Below, one piece after another: positions 1 through 8,984 of a stretch of DNA of 64,000 bases (its first letter is position 1; each line of letters starts with the position of its first letter). Below the pieces are notes generated by a model. It saw only the letters and a list, made by a program, of their open reading frames with translations. It did not search any database and had not been told where the DNA came from. Source of the stretch: Candidatus Moraniibacteriota bacterium (GTDB lineage Bacteria > Patescibacteria > Paceibacteria > Moranbacterales > UBA2206); NCBI GenBank assembly GCA_030645735.1, contig JAUSNP010000005.1, positions 78,607 to 142,606 on the forward strand, written 5' to 3'. Position numbers and translations under genes: made by a program.

Positions 1-823
1 TTTGGATGACTTCATCTGAGCCAGACTGAACAGGCAGATGCACAGCTTCGCAAACTTTTTTGGATCTGGCAACAACTTCAATCAATTCATCCGACATATC
101 CTTTGGGTGGGAAGACACAAATTGAATCCAAAACTTCCCTGGAATCGCATCAATCTTTTTTAGCAACTGAGCAAAATTAATTTCTTGCGCTCCACGTTTT
201 GCGTTCCACGTTCCACGATATGAATTTACATTCTGACCAAGCAGAGTGATAGATCTATAGCCAAGTTTAATCAGGCTTTTTATTTCATCAATTATTTCTT
301 CGGCTGGTCGGGAAGTTTCGCGACCGCGAGCATAGGGGACGACGCAGTAGGAGCAGAAGTTGTTGCAGCCAGTCATGATGGGAACCTGCGCAGAGAATCT
401 GGTTGTGTATTTTGGTTGTATTTTTAGATATTGATTCAAGCCATCGTCAAAAGTAGTTTGTAGTTTGTAGTTTGTAGTTGGTAGAATTTTTTCAATTTCG
501 CTTGGAAAGTTTTTGATTTCACAAAACAAATCAACATTGCCCTTGAGTCGTCTTTGCACGTCTTTGCGATTGGCAATACAGCCTGTCAGCACGATTAGCG
601 GTCTACATTCCACGTTTTGTATTCCATGTTTCCTGAGGTTGTGAATCAGGCTGTAGGCTCGGTTTTCAGCCGCCTGACGTACTCCACAAGTGTTGAAAAT
701 GACCAAGGAGGCCTCTGTCATGTCGGAAGCCGTCTGATAGCCCTTCTCGTCCAAAAAGCCCGCAATTCGCTCAGAATCCGAGATATTCATTTGACAGCCG
801 AAGGTTTTAATGTAATATTTCAT
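1..823 (-). CDS. miaB: tRNA-2-methylthio-N6-dimethylallyladenosine synthase MiaB (3' end outside window)
   Basis: This is the first 274 codons of a radical-SAM methylthiotransferase that adds a 2-methylthio group to i6A37 of tRNAs. Read on the minus strand it starts MKYYIKTFGCQMN. It has the three N-terminal cysteines of the UPF0004 domain (in FGCQMN, NTCGVR and TGCIAN) and then the radical-SAM CxxxCxxC motif as CNNFCSYC. The last visible stretch is HLPVQSGSDEVI, typical of MiaB-type proteins, and the frame stays open to base 1. The ATG at 821-823 directly begins the conserved sequence. Two short repeat-derived stretches, at about 191-217 and 460-484, lie in frame inside the gene. The rest of the radical-SAM domain and the TRAM domain would lie beyond the edge. 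A MiaB paralogue such as MtaB is possible, but QMNISDSE favours MiaB. Confidence 0.93.
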   Translation of the reverse strand, partial: MKYYIKTFGCQMNISDSERIAGFLDEKGYQTASDMTEASLVIFNTCGVRQAAENRAYSLIHNLRKHGIQNVECRPLIVLTGCIANRKDVQRRLKGNVDLFCEIKNFPSEIEKILPTTNYKLQTTFDDGLNQYLKIQPKYTTRFSAQVPIMTGCNNFCSYCVVPYARGRETSRPAEEIIDEIKSLIKLGYRSITLLGQNVNSYRGTWNAKRGAQEINFAQLLKKIDAIPGKFWIQFVSSHPKDMSDELIEVVARSKKVCEAVHLPVQSGSDEVIQ

Positions 824-894
824 TGGTAGTTCTTAGAAGCTAGGTATTTATTAGAATACCTTAAGATAACTATGAAATCAAGGAGGAATGCAGA

Positions 895-1188
895 GTGAGA
901 GCTATTAGGAGAACCATTCTGGCGAGTATCATGTGGCAGAGTGACAACGGGAAAGATGTTGCTAGCATGTCGCCGTTCGAAAAAGCTCGCATACTGGCAT
1001 TGAATTCAAAAAATGTCGGAGCATGCAATTCGGCTATTTGGTGGCTCATGAAAAAGGGCTATGTGAGTAAGGAATTTTCGATTACGGCAAAGGGCAGGGC
1101 AAAGAGGCATGAGATAGGCTTCAAAATGGGAAGGGAATTATCTCTAAAAAGCGAGAGGCAATCTCATATCCTGTCTCGTCCACGATGA
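895..1188 (+). CDS. Small winged-helix-like orphan protein
   Basis: This 97-residue protein has no family I recognise. A strong Shine-Dalgarno AGGAGG at 881-886 lies 8 nt before the GTG start at 895. The closer ATG at 888 hits a stop after six codons, so GTG is the start. Residues about 45-80 (SAIWWLMKKGYVSKEF, then ITAKGRAK) read like the recognition helix and wing of a winged-helix DNA-binding domain. The N-terminal part is helical and the tail is basic. The gene stands alone, divergent from miaB, and ends in its own terminator at about 1212-1250. Role unknown; a small transcription factor is a guess. Confidence 0.7.
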   Translation: MRAIRRTILASIMWQSDNGKDVASMSPFEKARILALNSKNVGACNSAIWWLMKKGYVSKEFSITAKGRAKRHEIGFKMGRELSLKSERQSHILSRPR

Positions 1189-1211
1189 ATTTTTATGAAG
1201 TATTGTTTTGA

Positions 1212-1250
1212 AAGGGCCAGCGGAAAACCGCCGGCCCTTGATTCTTTTTT
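1212..1250 (+). terminator. Rho-independent terminator of the 895-1188 gene
   Basis: AAGGGCCAGCGG pairs with CCGCCGGCCCTT across an AAAA loop, with one A/C mismatch. A T-rich run follows at 1241-1250. It lies between two convergent genes and is oriented for the plus strand. Confidence 0.8.
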
Positions 1251-1254
1251 AAAT

Positions 1255-2988
1255 TTATTTTTTGTCTTTTATTTCTAGTGTAATTTTTTCCACAAACTCA
1301 TCCACACTCATCACAGTTTGATCTTTGGTGCTTCGCGGTCGCATGGCTACAGTTTGAGATTCCATTTCTTTTTCACCGACTACGAGCATGTATGGAATTT
1401 TTTGTTTTTCGGCGTTTCTGATTCTCTTGCCCAAACCTTCAGCAGTAGCATCCACTTCAGCACGTACACCAGCGGCAATTAATTTTTCTTTTACTTCAAT
1501 GGCATAGGCGCCAAATTTTTCTTCTGAAACTGGAATAATCATCGCTTGAACAGGGGAAAGCCAAGTTGGCAAATCTCCACCCGTGTGTTCAATGAAGATC
1601 CCAATAAATCTTTCTAGGGAACCAAAGATTGCAGCGTGTATCATGACCGGAATTTGTTTACTGCCATCTTGAGATACATATTCAAGCTCAAATCTTTGCG
1701 GCAGTTGGAAGTCGAGTTGAATTGTAGCTAGTTGCCATCTTCTGCCTAGCGCGTCTTTCATGTCGATATCAATCTTGGGACCATAGAAAGCACCGTCGCC
1801 TTCTTTTAATTTATATTGAATATTTTCTTTTGCTAAGGCTTCCTTTAGATCTGATTCAGCTTTGTTCCAGGTCGGAATTTCTCCCATGAAATTTTCCGGT
1901 CGAGTTGAAAGATAAAATTCAGGTTCGATTTCAAAAACTGCATAATATTCCTTTACCATTTTTAGCAAAGTCATAATTTCTTCTTCAATCTGACTTTCCA
2001 TGGCGAAAATATGTGCGTCATCTTGTGTGATTGAGCGCACACGCAGAAGGCCATTGAGCTGGCCGGATTTTTCATTGCGCATAACTCGTCCAATTTCTGT
2101 GTAACGAATAGGCAGCTCTTTGTAGGATCTTTGCTTAGTCTGATAAATTCTGATATTGAATGGGCAGTCCATTGGTTTCAAACAATATGTTTCCTCTTCG
2201 ACATCAAAATAGAACATATCATCCTTATAATGATCCCAATGGCCGGAAGTTTTCCATAAGATACTTTTAGCTAGTTGTGGAGTTTGAATTTCTAAATTGC
2301 CATATTTTTTGCGGATTGATTTTCCAAATTTTTCTAGTTCATTCCAAATCAACATGCCTTTGGGATGCCAAAAGGCTGAGCCTGGAGCTTCAGGATGAAA
2401 TGAAAACAGATCAAGTTCACGACCAAGTTTTTTGTGGTCTCTTTTTTCCGCCTCTTCAATCATGTGCAAATATTCTTTCAAATCGTTTTTGCTTTCAAAA
2501 GCCACGCCATAGACGCGTTGCATCTGATTGTTTTTTTCATCTGCTCGCCAGTACGCACCAGAAATCTTTGTTAGTTTGAAAGCATCAATTTTGATTTCAC
2601 CAGTTGAATCAAGATGCGGTCCAGAACAGAGGTCAACAAAATGTCCAGATTTGTAGATTGAAATTTTTTCACCGGCCTCAGCCAATTCATTTAGCAATTC
2701 GAGTTTGTAGTCTTGTCTAAGTTTGGCGAAATCACTTTTGGCTTCCGAAGCTGAAATTTCAGCACGTTCAAATGGGTGATTGGCCTTGATGATGGCCTTC
2801 ATTTTGTTTTCCAAAATTTCCAAATCTTCCGGAATCAAAGTTCTTGGCAAATCAAAGTCATAGTAGAAGCCATTTTCAATAGCTGGGCCTGTGCCAAATT
2901 TGGCTTCGGGAAACATTTCCAAAACGGCGGCCGCCAAAACATGGGCAGCGGAGTGGCGAAGAATTTCTAGTTTGTTTTGCTCGTTCAT
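1255..2988 (-). CDS. thrS: Threonyl-tRNA synthetase, short form without TGS domain
   Basis: This class II aminoacyl-tRNA synthetase charges tRNA-Thr. At 577 residues it lacks the N-terminal TGS domain of the usual ~640-residue enzyme and begins directly in the editing domain. HSAAH (residues 12-16) and a later VDLCSGPH supply the editing-site histidines and cysteine. The catalytic core shows RYTEIGRVMRNE (motif 2) and EHTGGDLPTW near motif 3. The last ~110 residues match the anticodon-binding domain (VQAMIIPVSE...). It is a single-gene unit, preceded by a roughly 250-nt leader with a T-box-like antiterminator and a good promoter. The 3' end abuts the terminator of the convergent gene at 895. 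Confidence 0.96.
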   Translation of the reverse strand: MNEQNKLEILRHSAAHVLAAAVLEMFPEAKFGTGPAIENGFYYDFDLPRTLIPEDLEILENKMKAIIKANHPFERAEISASEAKSDFAKLRQDYKLELLNELAEAGEKISIYKSGHFVDLCSGPHLDSTGEIKIDAFKLTKISGAYWRADEKNNQMQRVYGVAFESKNDLKEYLHMIEEAEKRDHKKLGRELDLFSFHPEAPGSAFWHPKGMLIWNELEKFGKSIRKKYGNLEIQTPQLAKSILWKTSGHWDHYKDDMFYFDVEEETYCLKPMDCPFNIRIYQTKQRSYKELPIRYTEIGRVMRNEKSGQLNGLLRVRSITQDDAHIFAMESQIEEEIMTLLKMVKEYYAVFEIEPEFYLSTRPENFMGEIPTWNKAESDLKEALAKENIQYKLKEGDGAFYGPKIDIDMKDALGRRWQLATIQLDFQLPQRFELEYVSQDGSKQIPVMIHAAIFGSLERFIGIFIEHTGGDLPTWLSPVQAMIIPVSEEKFGAYAIEVKEKLIAAGVRAEVDATAEGLGKRIRNAEKQKIPYMLVVGEKEMESQTVAMRPRSTKDQTVMSVDEFVEKITLEIKDKK

Positions 2989-3240
2989 AGTGTTGTAAAA
3001 ATAAAATTATTTAAATATGACTGATCCGCCAGTGGGCGGATTTATTTTTTCTAGCTAAATCAAAGATTTAGAGAAAAAATAAAAATGCCAAAAAATTATC
3101 TGATTTCGAGTCCAGTCGTTTGAGAGCGACGGGAGGTTCCACTCGAATTCCCATAATTTTTGGGCACTTTGTTGACCAGATTCGTCAGGTCCTACGGAGA
3201 TTCCATGGTTGGTAGCCACTTCACAATCTCATTTGTTTGT
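2989..3240 (-). promoter_or_regulatory. T-box-like leader of thrS
   Basis: Read on the minus strand, helix A1 is TTCGAG/CTCGAA (3142-3147 with 3105-3110). The 7-nt bulge TGGAACC (3135-3141) fits the T-box UGGNACC consensus exactly. Helix A2 is TCCCGTCG with CGACTGGA, with one mismatch. Upstream, GAGATT/AATCTC close a short stem I containing TACCA, a candidate ACC threonine specifier followed by A. GCCCAAAAATTAT can pair with the later ATAATTTTTTGGC, which is followed by a U-rich run. This fits tRNA-Thr-sensing control of thrS. The specifier assignment is tentative. Confidence 0.75.
3025..3040. repeat. Short TCCGCC palindrome
   Basis: The sequence TCCGCCAGTGGGCGGA is an imperfect palindrome in the thrS leader. 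A near-identical palindrome lies inside rsmH at 28420-28435. It looks like a small mobile palindrome rather than the thrS terminator. Confidence 0.6.
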
Positions 3241-3246
3241 AAGATT

Positions 3247-3275
3247 AGTATAGTATAAAACCACTTTTTTTGCAA
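3247..3275 (-). promoter_or_regulatory. thrS promoter
   Basis: On the minus strand, TTGCAA (3270-3275), a 17-bp spacer and TATACT (3247-3252) form a good sigma-70-type promoter. The predicted start is near 3240, giving a leader of about 250 nt. It begins right after the stop codon of the upstream gene. Confidence 0.7.
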
Positions 3276-3785
3276 TTATGTGTTTTTCTTTTTCTTAGAA
3301 TAGAAAAACCAGCCATAAAGAAGCGCCAAGAGGATTAAATTTGGAATGTATATAATTGGGTTGCCCCAGCTGATGCCATTGACATGAAAATCAGAGATTG
3401 GCCATAAAAATGGTGTTGGGAAGAAGGCATTTGAGTGGGATGGAATGTCGATGAGAATATGCAGTCCCCATGCGCCAATTTCCCAAAGCGGTTTTTTTCT
3501 AATCAACCAGATTATGAAAAAAATTATCAAAAATATAATCAGACTGTGAGTCAGATCGTAAAGGGGATTTACATAGAATGGAAGTGAAGCGTGTTCTGGG
3601 CGGAAAGATTGCACTGGCATATCTCCAGAAACAATTCCAAATCGGATCATGATTCTATGAAAAAAAAGAATGCCGAATGAAAAAAGATCTGGCATGATTC
3701 CGAAAAAGAAAGCCAGCCAAAAAAGTTTGTGACTTTTCTGTCCAAACACGCCGCTGCCCCAGAGTCCATGAGAGATTATATCCAT
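3276..3785 (-). CDS. YdjM-like inner-membrane protein (putative metal-dependent hydrolase family)
   Basis: This 169-residue integral membrane protein resembles the YdjM / membrane-bound metal-dependent hydrolase family. Visible hallmarks are an N-terminal MDIISHGLWG (His6), PDLFSF after the first hydrophobic stretch, LTHSL in the middle, and HILIDIPSH. These spaced His/Asp residues are the presumed metal ligands. Three to four hydrophobic segments alternate with basic loops, and the C-terminus is poly-lysine. The substrate of this family is not known. It lies upstream of, and in the same direction as, thrS, but thrS has its own promoter. Confidence 0.75.
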   Translation of the reverse strand: MDIISHGLWGSGVFGQKSHKLFWLAFFFGIMPDLFSFGILFFHRIMIRFGIVSGDMPVQSFRPEHASLPFYVNPLYDLTHSLIIFLIIFFIIWLIRKKPLWEIGAWGLHILIDIPSHSNAFFPTPFLWPISDFHVNGISWGNPIIYIPNLILLALLYGWFFYSKKKKNT

Positions 3786-3985
3786 AGGATTATTTTAGCA
3801 TAAAATAGTTAAGCAGTCTTGGGTTTAGGGTTTATATGATCCGCTTGCATTTTAGTGGTTATGTCTGTTAGAATGCGGGTAGTTTGGTGGTTCGTTGAAA
3901 ATATAGGCACATATAATATATGCGCTTTCAATATAAAAACTGGCTTAATTGAGTCAAAAACTTAACACGGAGGCTGGGTCTACTG

Positions 3986-4723
3986 ATGGCTACTACTAAA
4001 AAGAAGAATGGGAAAGTGCATAATAAAGGAAATGACATCTCGGAAGCCTATTATTTTATTATGCATGGGTGTGCTAATCCGGCACAGCTAAAGCCACACG
4101 ACTGGCTTATTCTTATCGACTATTCTTTGAAGGCCTGTGCTTCTGTTATGCGTAAGGTGGCAGAAGAAAGGGGTAGTAAAGCAGTTCTTATGAAGGATAT
4201 TCTAAATTGTTCAGTTGAGGGAGGGGAATATGGCGAAAAAAGAATCACTCCTGATGAGGTCATTCGTGGTCTGCCGGGAGCACTGACCGTCAATGACAAG
4301 TGGCTTTTTATTCCTGTGCGCACCTTGGAGTCAAGGGAAAAAGATGGCAAGTTTTTTGAAAGACGCTTGTTCATTCTCGCTGATTTCGCCCACCTCTTGA
4401 TTGTGGATGTGGTATTTCGTAAAGAGCCACAGCCGAATCAACGAGAGGGTATTAAAAAGCCGTTGTTCGACGAGCATGTTCTGGAATGCAAGGTAATGAT
4501 CGACAAGGAGTGTCTGAGTATGAAAGCAGATGGATTCTTCGAGATCATCATGCGTCATCTCGGACATTCCAAGGATAAATTGGGTGAGTACATAATCAAA
4601 AATATCCTGGAAGATGCTGTAACTGAGTTAAGGAAAATACGAAGTAAGACTGAGAAGATTCAGAAAGAGATGCAGCCATTTCTTGATTTGCGGAGGCGGT
4701 TGGGAATTTCTGACTGCATCTGA
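3986..4723 (+). CDS. Orphan hypothetical protein, 245 aa
   Basis: I do not recognise a family. The protein is soluble, with a basic N-terminus (ATTKKKNGK). It has a helical region around residues 40-70 (DWLILIDYSLKACASVMRKV), a mixed alpha/beta middle and a charged C-terminal helix (residues about 205-235, rich in K and E). A GGAGG at 3969-3973 lies 12 nt before the ATG, longer than optimal. The gene has no co-directional neighbour and is followed by a long non-coding repeat region. It belongs to the set of isolated orphan genes scattered through this window. Function unknown. Confidence 0.7.
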   Translation: MATTKKKNGKVHNKGNDISEAYYFIMHGCANPAQLKPHDWLILIDYSLKACASVMRKVAEERGSKAVLMKDILNCSVEGGEYGEKRITPDEVIRGLPGALTVNDKWLFIPVRTLESREKDGKFFERRLFILADFAHLLIVDVVFRKEPQPNQREGIKKPLFDEHVLECKVMIDKECLSMKADGFFEIIMRHLGHSKDKLGEYIIKNILEDAVTELRKIRSKTEKIQKEMQPFLDLRRRLGISDCI

Positions 4724-4822
4724 GTCGACGCTGCAATTAAAGGACAGAGGGGTACTGGCAAAGTTATGCTGGCGCCCCTCTTGTATTTGGATTGTTCAGC
4801 GTTTTTATTTTTGCAAAATAAA

Positions 4823-5290
4823 ACAAAGTGTCCATTTTCTTTGGCAGCAAAGGTCGGTTCTAACTTTCTTTTGGCACACAAAAGAAAGTTACAAAGAAAA
4901 TGTGCCGCCCAGCAAAATTTAAAAATAAATTTTCAGTTTCTTCGCTAAAATTCCAATAAGTGTTAGAAAGGCTATCTAGTATGTAATTTTTTAACGCTCA
5001 TGCGCTGAAATTTAGAAACGCACTTCGTTATGGGCGAATCGGTTTTTTTGAGTTGTTAGCTTAAAAACTTTTACGCACTCGCGGAATACCAAGATACAAA
5101 TTGAAACTTACGAGCACTAAAAAATGCTGGTCCGGCGCGGGGCAACCGGCATTTTTTTGCGAGAAAGTTGAAAATTTGTCTTGGTATGCAGCTGTGCGGC
5201 CTTTTTCTTTTTTGCCACTTTTCTTTTGGGAAAAGAAAAATGGCGAACTGTATTTTTATGAAATAAAAATAACGTGCACTCAAAAAACTC
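4823..5290. repeat. Large imperfect-palindrome dispersed repeat
   Basis: No gene is supported in 4724-5317. The left part (4823-4852 and 4942-4990) matches a second copy at 63867-64000. The blocks are ACAAAGTGTCCATTTTCTTT... and TCGCTAAAATTCCAATAAGT.... Inverted segments lie inside: ATACCAAGA near 5089 pairs with TCTTGGTAT near 5181. The segment at 5243-5290, reverse-complemented, matches 63836-63866 of the second copy. A central hairpin at 5119-5157 resembles a terminator. It appears to be a composite inverted element, not coding sequence. Confidence 0.7.
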
Positions 5291-5311
5291 ACCCTTACGG
5301 ATGAGTTTTTT
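5282..5311 (-). terminator. dnaE terminator (symmetrical hairpin)
   Basis: AAAAAACTCA pairs with TGAGTTTTTT around a 10-nt loop, just past the dnaE stop. It gives a T-run on either strand and so can work in both directions. Confidence 0.75.
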
Positions 5312-5317
5312 ATGTTT

Positions 5318-8300
5318 TTAGAAGATAGATATTTTTGCTTCCGGAATAATATTTTTCAAGTTTGTTTCGAGGTTGTTGGATTGGGTGATGCAATATGGCG
5401 TTTCAAGTTTTTGATTGTTGATGGAAAGATAGACTTTGAGGGCGCCAGCGTCACAGCGGTCGAAATATTGCGAAAGTTTTTTGAGGACATCTTGCTCGGC
5501 GTTGCTAGGTAGGGTGATGATCATTTTGGTGGCATCAGCTTTTGGCTCTGGTGTCTTTTCGTTCAATTTGCGCGTAGCCAAAATGCGGCTGAATTTTTCC
5601 ACCTCAGCTTGGTTGATGACGGTGACAGTGTCGCACAGGATTTTGAAATTGCCATCTTTGTCAGAAATTTTTCCACCCACCAGTACGACCTTATCTTCTT
5701 CCCAAACTGCGCCAGTAGTGTCGAGAATTTTTGGGAAAACCAAAATTTCCATAGCCGCATCCGTGTCTTCAATAGTCACAAACAACATGGTCTTTTGGGT
5801 TTTCAAATAGATTTTGTGAATTTTGGAAATAACGCCACCAACGTTGATATTTTGTCCGACGTGAGAAGAGTTGATATCTCGAATCGGCACACCCATCTGA
5901 GCAAAATAATCCTTGTATTCTCGCGCTGGATGATCACTGATATAGAGCCCCATCAATTCTTTTTCCCAACTCAGACGTTGTTTTTTGGTAGCCGGTTCAC
6001 ATTCAACCATGGCAATTTCTGGTAGGGCAATTTCCGAGGCACCGAACAGACTGCCTTGTTGTGAATTCTGATTTTTCTGAAAAGTCTTGGAATGGGAGAT
6101 GATGTTTTCAATGGAAGCCACCACCTGATTTCTTTCAGCGAGTCCCTCCAGGGCGCCAACTTTGGCTAAAGCTTCAATAGATTTTTTGTTCAAATCTTTG
6201 GTTTGCACTCTTTCGACAAAATCAGTCAGAGATTTGAATTTGCCACCTCTTTTTCTTTCCTCCACAATTTCATGCGCTACATTGTGGCCGACATTTTTGA
6301 TAGCATTGAGTCCAAAACGAATGCGTTCTTTTTTGGTTTCTGGATCAATAATTACTGCAAATTCTTCAAAACTTTCATTGATATGTGGCGCCATAACCTC
6401 AATGCCCATATCACGACACTCAGAAACTTCAATAGCGACACGATCGATGTTGTCTTGGTCAGAAGTGAGTAGGGCGGCCATGAATGGCGCTGGAAAATGC
6501 GCTTTCAAGTAGGCGGTTTGATAACCAATGAGTCCGTAGCAAGCCGCATGAGAGCGATTGAATCCATAACCAGCAAATGGCTCAATGTATTCAAAAACTT
6601 TTTCACCAATTTTGCGATCCACACCTTGCGTTACACATCCCTCAATGAATTTTATTTTCTGTTCGGCAATCAAGGCAAAAATTTTCTTGCCCATAGCCTT
6701 GCGCAAAACATCAGCTTCGCCCAAAGAGAAACCAGCCAAATCGCGCGCAATTTGCATAACCTGTTCTTGATAAACAGCTACGCCGTAAGTTTTTTTGAGA
6801 ATCGGTTCCAAATTTGGATGCAGATAGGACATTTTTTTCTCACCATGTTTTCGGGCGATGAAATCGGGAATCCAATCCATTGGTCCTGGGCGATAGAGAG
6901 CTACCATAGCAATGATGTCCTCTAACTCAGTCGGTTTCAAAAGTTTCAAGTATCTTTTCATACCAGAACTTTCTAGCTGAAAGACGCCAGTAGTTTCAGC
7001 TCGTTGCAAAAGTTCAAAGGCTTTGGCATCATCTAGTGGAATGGTATCAATATCAACTTCGAGACCTTCTAACTTTTTGACAATGCGCAAAGTGTTTTGA
7101 ATGATGGTGAGATTTTTGAGTCCCAAAAAGTCCATCTTGAGGAGTCCAATTTTTTCTACAAAACTGGATTTGGTTGAGGATGAATATTGTGTTACTGTCC
7201 CGCCATTTTCACCACCCTTGATGATATTCTGCAAGGGAGTGTATTCTGTCACAGGATCTTTGGTAATCACTACGCCACACGCATGCATTGAAGCATGACG
7301 AATCACGCCTTCTAAACGTTTAGCGCTGTCGATCAATTTTTTGGCGCTGGGATCCATGCCATAGAAATCTTTGAATTCTTTGGATTCTTCCAAGGCTTCT
7401 TCAATAGTAGAAAATTGCGGAATAAGTTTGGCAGTCTTGTCACAGAAATCATATGGAATGCCCAAAGCGCGGCCAGCATCACGAATGGCGGCGCGGGCGG
7501 CCATAGTTCCAAAGGTGATGATTTGGGCCACATGATCATTGCCATATTTGCGACGCACATATTGCAAAACTTCATCACGTCGGTCATCAGCAAAGTCCAT
7601 ATCAACATCGGGCATAGAGACTCGTTCCGGATTCAAGAATCTTTCAAAGAGCAAATCATATTTGATTGGATCGATGTTAGTGATACCAGTCAGATAGGAA
7701 ACGAAACTGCCAGCGGCACTACCACGGCCTGGGCCAACAATGATGCCTTGGCTACGAGCCCAGTTGGTGAAATCTTGTACGATCAAAAAGTATGAGGCAT
7801 AGCCAGTTTTTTCAATAACACTCATTTCATAATCCATTCGGTCACGATGAATTTTGGTCACGTCGTCACCAAAACGTTTGATGAGACCATCCTCACAAAG
7901 TTTTTCCAAATAGGTTTGGGCGGTGAAGCCTGCAGGGAAATCGAAATGGGGGAGTTGCGTTTCGCCAAGCTTGATTTCCAAATTGCACTTGTCGACAATC
8001 TCCTGTGTATTGGCAATGGCTTCAGGAATATAGTCAAAATGCTCAGCCATTTCTTCTGGACTTTTCAAATACAATTCAAAATCCATCAGATTCATACGAT
8101 CAGCCTCATCAACTTTGCGGTTGGTTTGGATGCACAAAAGAATGTCTTGAATTTCGGCGTCTTCTTTTTTGATGTAGTGAATGTCATTGGTCGCCACAAC
8201 TTTGATGTCGAGTTTTTTGCCCAGCTCAATGAGTCCGCGATTGGCAACTTCTTGATTGGGATATTTGGGATGATGTTGAATTTCGAAATAGAAATCACCT

Positions 8301-8821
8301 TTGCCAAAAATGTCTTGATATTCTAGTGCCAATTCTTCGGCCTTGGCCAAATCACCCATGATGATGTGGGCGGGCACTTCACCTTGCGCGCAAGCAGAAA
8401 GACCGATGAGACCTTCGGAATATTTGCGCAAAGTTTGGCGATCGATTCTCGGCTTGTAATAGAATCCTTCCAGATGAGCAATAGTGATGAGGCGCATCAA
8501 GTTTTTGTAGCCCGCTTCGTTTTTGGCTAGGATGATCAAATGAAATCTTTTTTTATCTTCCGCCGTTGGATTCTTGCTGTGCAAATCATTGGCAGTCACA
8601 TAGAACTCACAGCCAATAATCGGTTTGATGCCACGCTCTTTGGCTTTGATATAAAACTCAATGGCGCCATAGAGAACCCCATGATCAGTGATGGCCAAAG
8701 AATCCATGCCCAACTCCTTGGCATGATCAAGAATTTTGTCAACTTTGGCCAAGCCGTCGAGAAGGCTGTAATGAGTATGAACATGTAAGTGGGTAAATTT
8801 TGTTTTAGTAGATTCAGACAT
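5318..8821 (-). CDS. dnaE: DNA polymerase III alpha subunit
   Basis: This is the replicative DNA polymerase catalytic subunit, 1167 residues, normal for DnaE1. The N-terminal PHP domain begins HLHVHTHYSLLDG (residues about 12-24). The palm carries PDVDMDFADDRRDEV, with the catalytic aspartates. GPGRGSAAGSFV and the helix-hairpin-helix region follow, then an OB-fold stretch (INVGGVISKIHKI) near residue 985. The C-terminus is short. It is a single-gene unit with a structured leader upstream and a symmetrical terminator downstream. The ATG at 8821 starts directly before the PHP domain. Confidence 0.97.
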   Translation of the reverse strand: MSESTKTKFTHLHVHTHYSLLDGLAKVDKILDHAKELGMDSLAITDHGVLYGAIEFYIKAKERGIKPIIGCEFYVTANDLHSKNPTAEDKKRFHLIILAKNEAGYKNLMRLITIAHLEGFYYKPRIDRQTLRKYSEGLIGLSACAQGEVPAHIIMGDLAKAEELALEYQDIFGKGDFYFEIQHHPKYPNQEVANRGLIELGKKLDIKVVATNDIHYIKKEDAEIQDILLCIQTNRKVDEADRMNLMDFELYLKSPEEMAEHFDYIPEAIANTQEIVDKCNLEIKLGETQLPHFDFPAGFTAQTYLEKLCEDGLIKRFGDDVTKIHRDRMDYEMSVIEKTGYASYFLIVQDFTNWARSQGIIVGPGRGSAAGSFVSYLTGITNIDPIKYDLLFERFLNPERVSMPDVDMDFADDRRDEVLQYVRRKYGNDHVAQIITFGTMAARAAIRDAGRALGIPYDFCDKTAKLIPQFSTIEEALEESKEFKDFYGMDPSAKKLIDSAKRLEGVIRHASMHACGVVITKDPVTEYTPLQNIIKGGENGGTVTQYSSSTKSSFVEKIGLLKMDFLGLKNLTIIQNTLRIVKKLEGLEVDIDTIPLDDAKAFELLQRAETTGVFQLESSGMKRYLKLLKPTELEDIIAMVALYRPGPMDWIPDFIARKHGEKKMSYLHPNLEPILKKTYGVAVYQEQVMQIARDLAGFSLGEADVLRKAMGKKIFALIAEQKIKFIEGCVTQGVDRKIGEKVFEYIEPFAGYGFNRSHAACYGLIGYQTAYLKAHFPAPFMAALLTSDQDNIDRVAIEVSECRDMGIEVMAPHINESFEEFAVIIDPETKKERIRFGLNAIKNVGHNVAHEIVEERKRGGKFKSLTDFVERVQTKDLNKKSIEALAKVGALEGLAERNQVVASIENIISHSKTFQKNQNSQQGSLFGASEIALPEIAMVECEPATKKQRLSWEKELMGLYISDHPAREYKDYFAQMGVPIRDINSSHVGQNINVGGVISKIHKIYLKTQKTMLFVTIEDTDAAMEILVFPKILDTTGAVWEEDKVVLVGGKISDKDGNFKILCDTVTVINQAEVEKFSRILATRKLNEKTPEPKADATKMIITLPSNAEQDVLKKLSQYFDRCDAGALKVYLSINNQKLETPYCITQSNNLETNLKNIIPEAKISIF

Positions 8822-8861
8822 GATATTTTAATGTGTAATTTTTTTAATTAATTTTTTCTGT

Positions 8862-8982
8862 TAGATAAGTCTAAGGTCTAATATCTAAAGACTAAATGAA
8901 GTCTAAAATATTTAAGTCTAATTTCTTTTTACTTTATACTTTAGATTTGTTTTAGTCTTTAGTCTTTGAAATTTAGACTTAT
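8862..8982. repeat. AGTCTAA-type low-complexity direct and inverted words
   Basis: The words AAGTCTAA, TTTAGTCTTTAGTC and TTAGACTT are repeated in both orientations in the dnaE leader. The same vocabulary returns at 11383-11519 and 56520-56625. No coding potential is visible. Confidence 0.6.
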
Positions 8983-8984
8983 AA

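Noticed and set aside
460..484. Tandem GTAGTTTGTAGTTT as a possible CRISPR fragment
   Set aside because: The units are 7-8 bp with no spacers, sit inside miaB and have no cas genes nearby. No CRISPR array is visible in the window.
4683..5304. Several overlapping ORFs of 60-79 codons on both strands
   Set aside because: They lie in the palindromic repeat region, have no ribosome binding sites, translate to Phe/Lys-rich low-complexity protein and mirror one another on the two strands.
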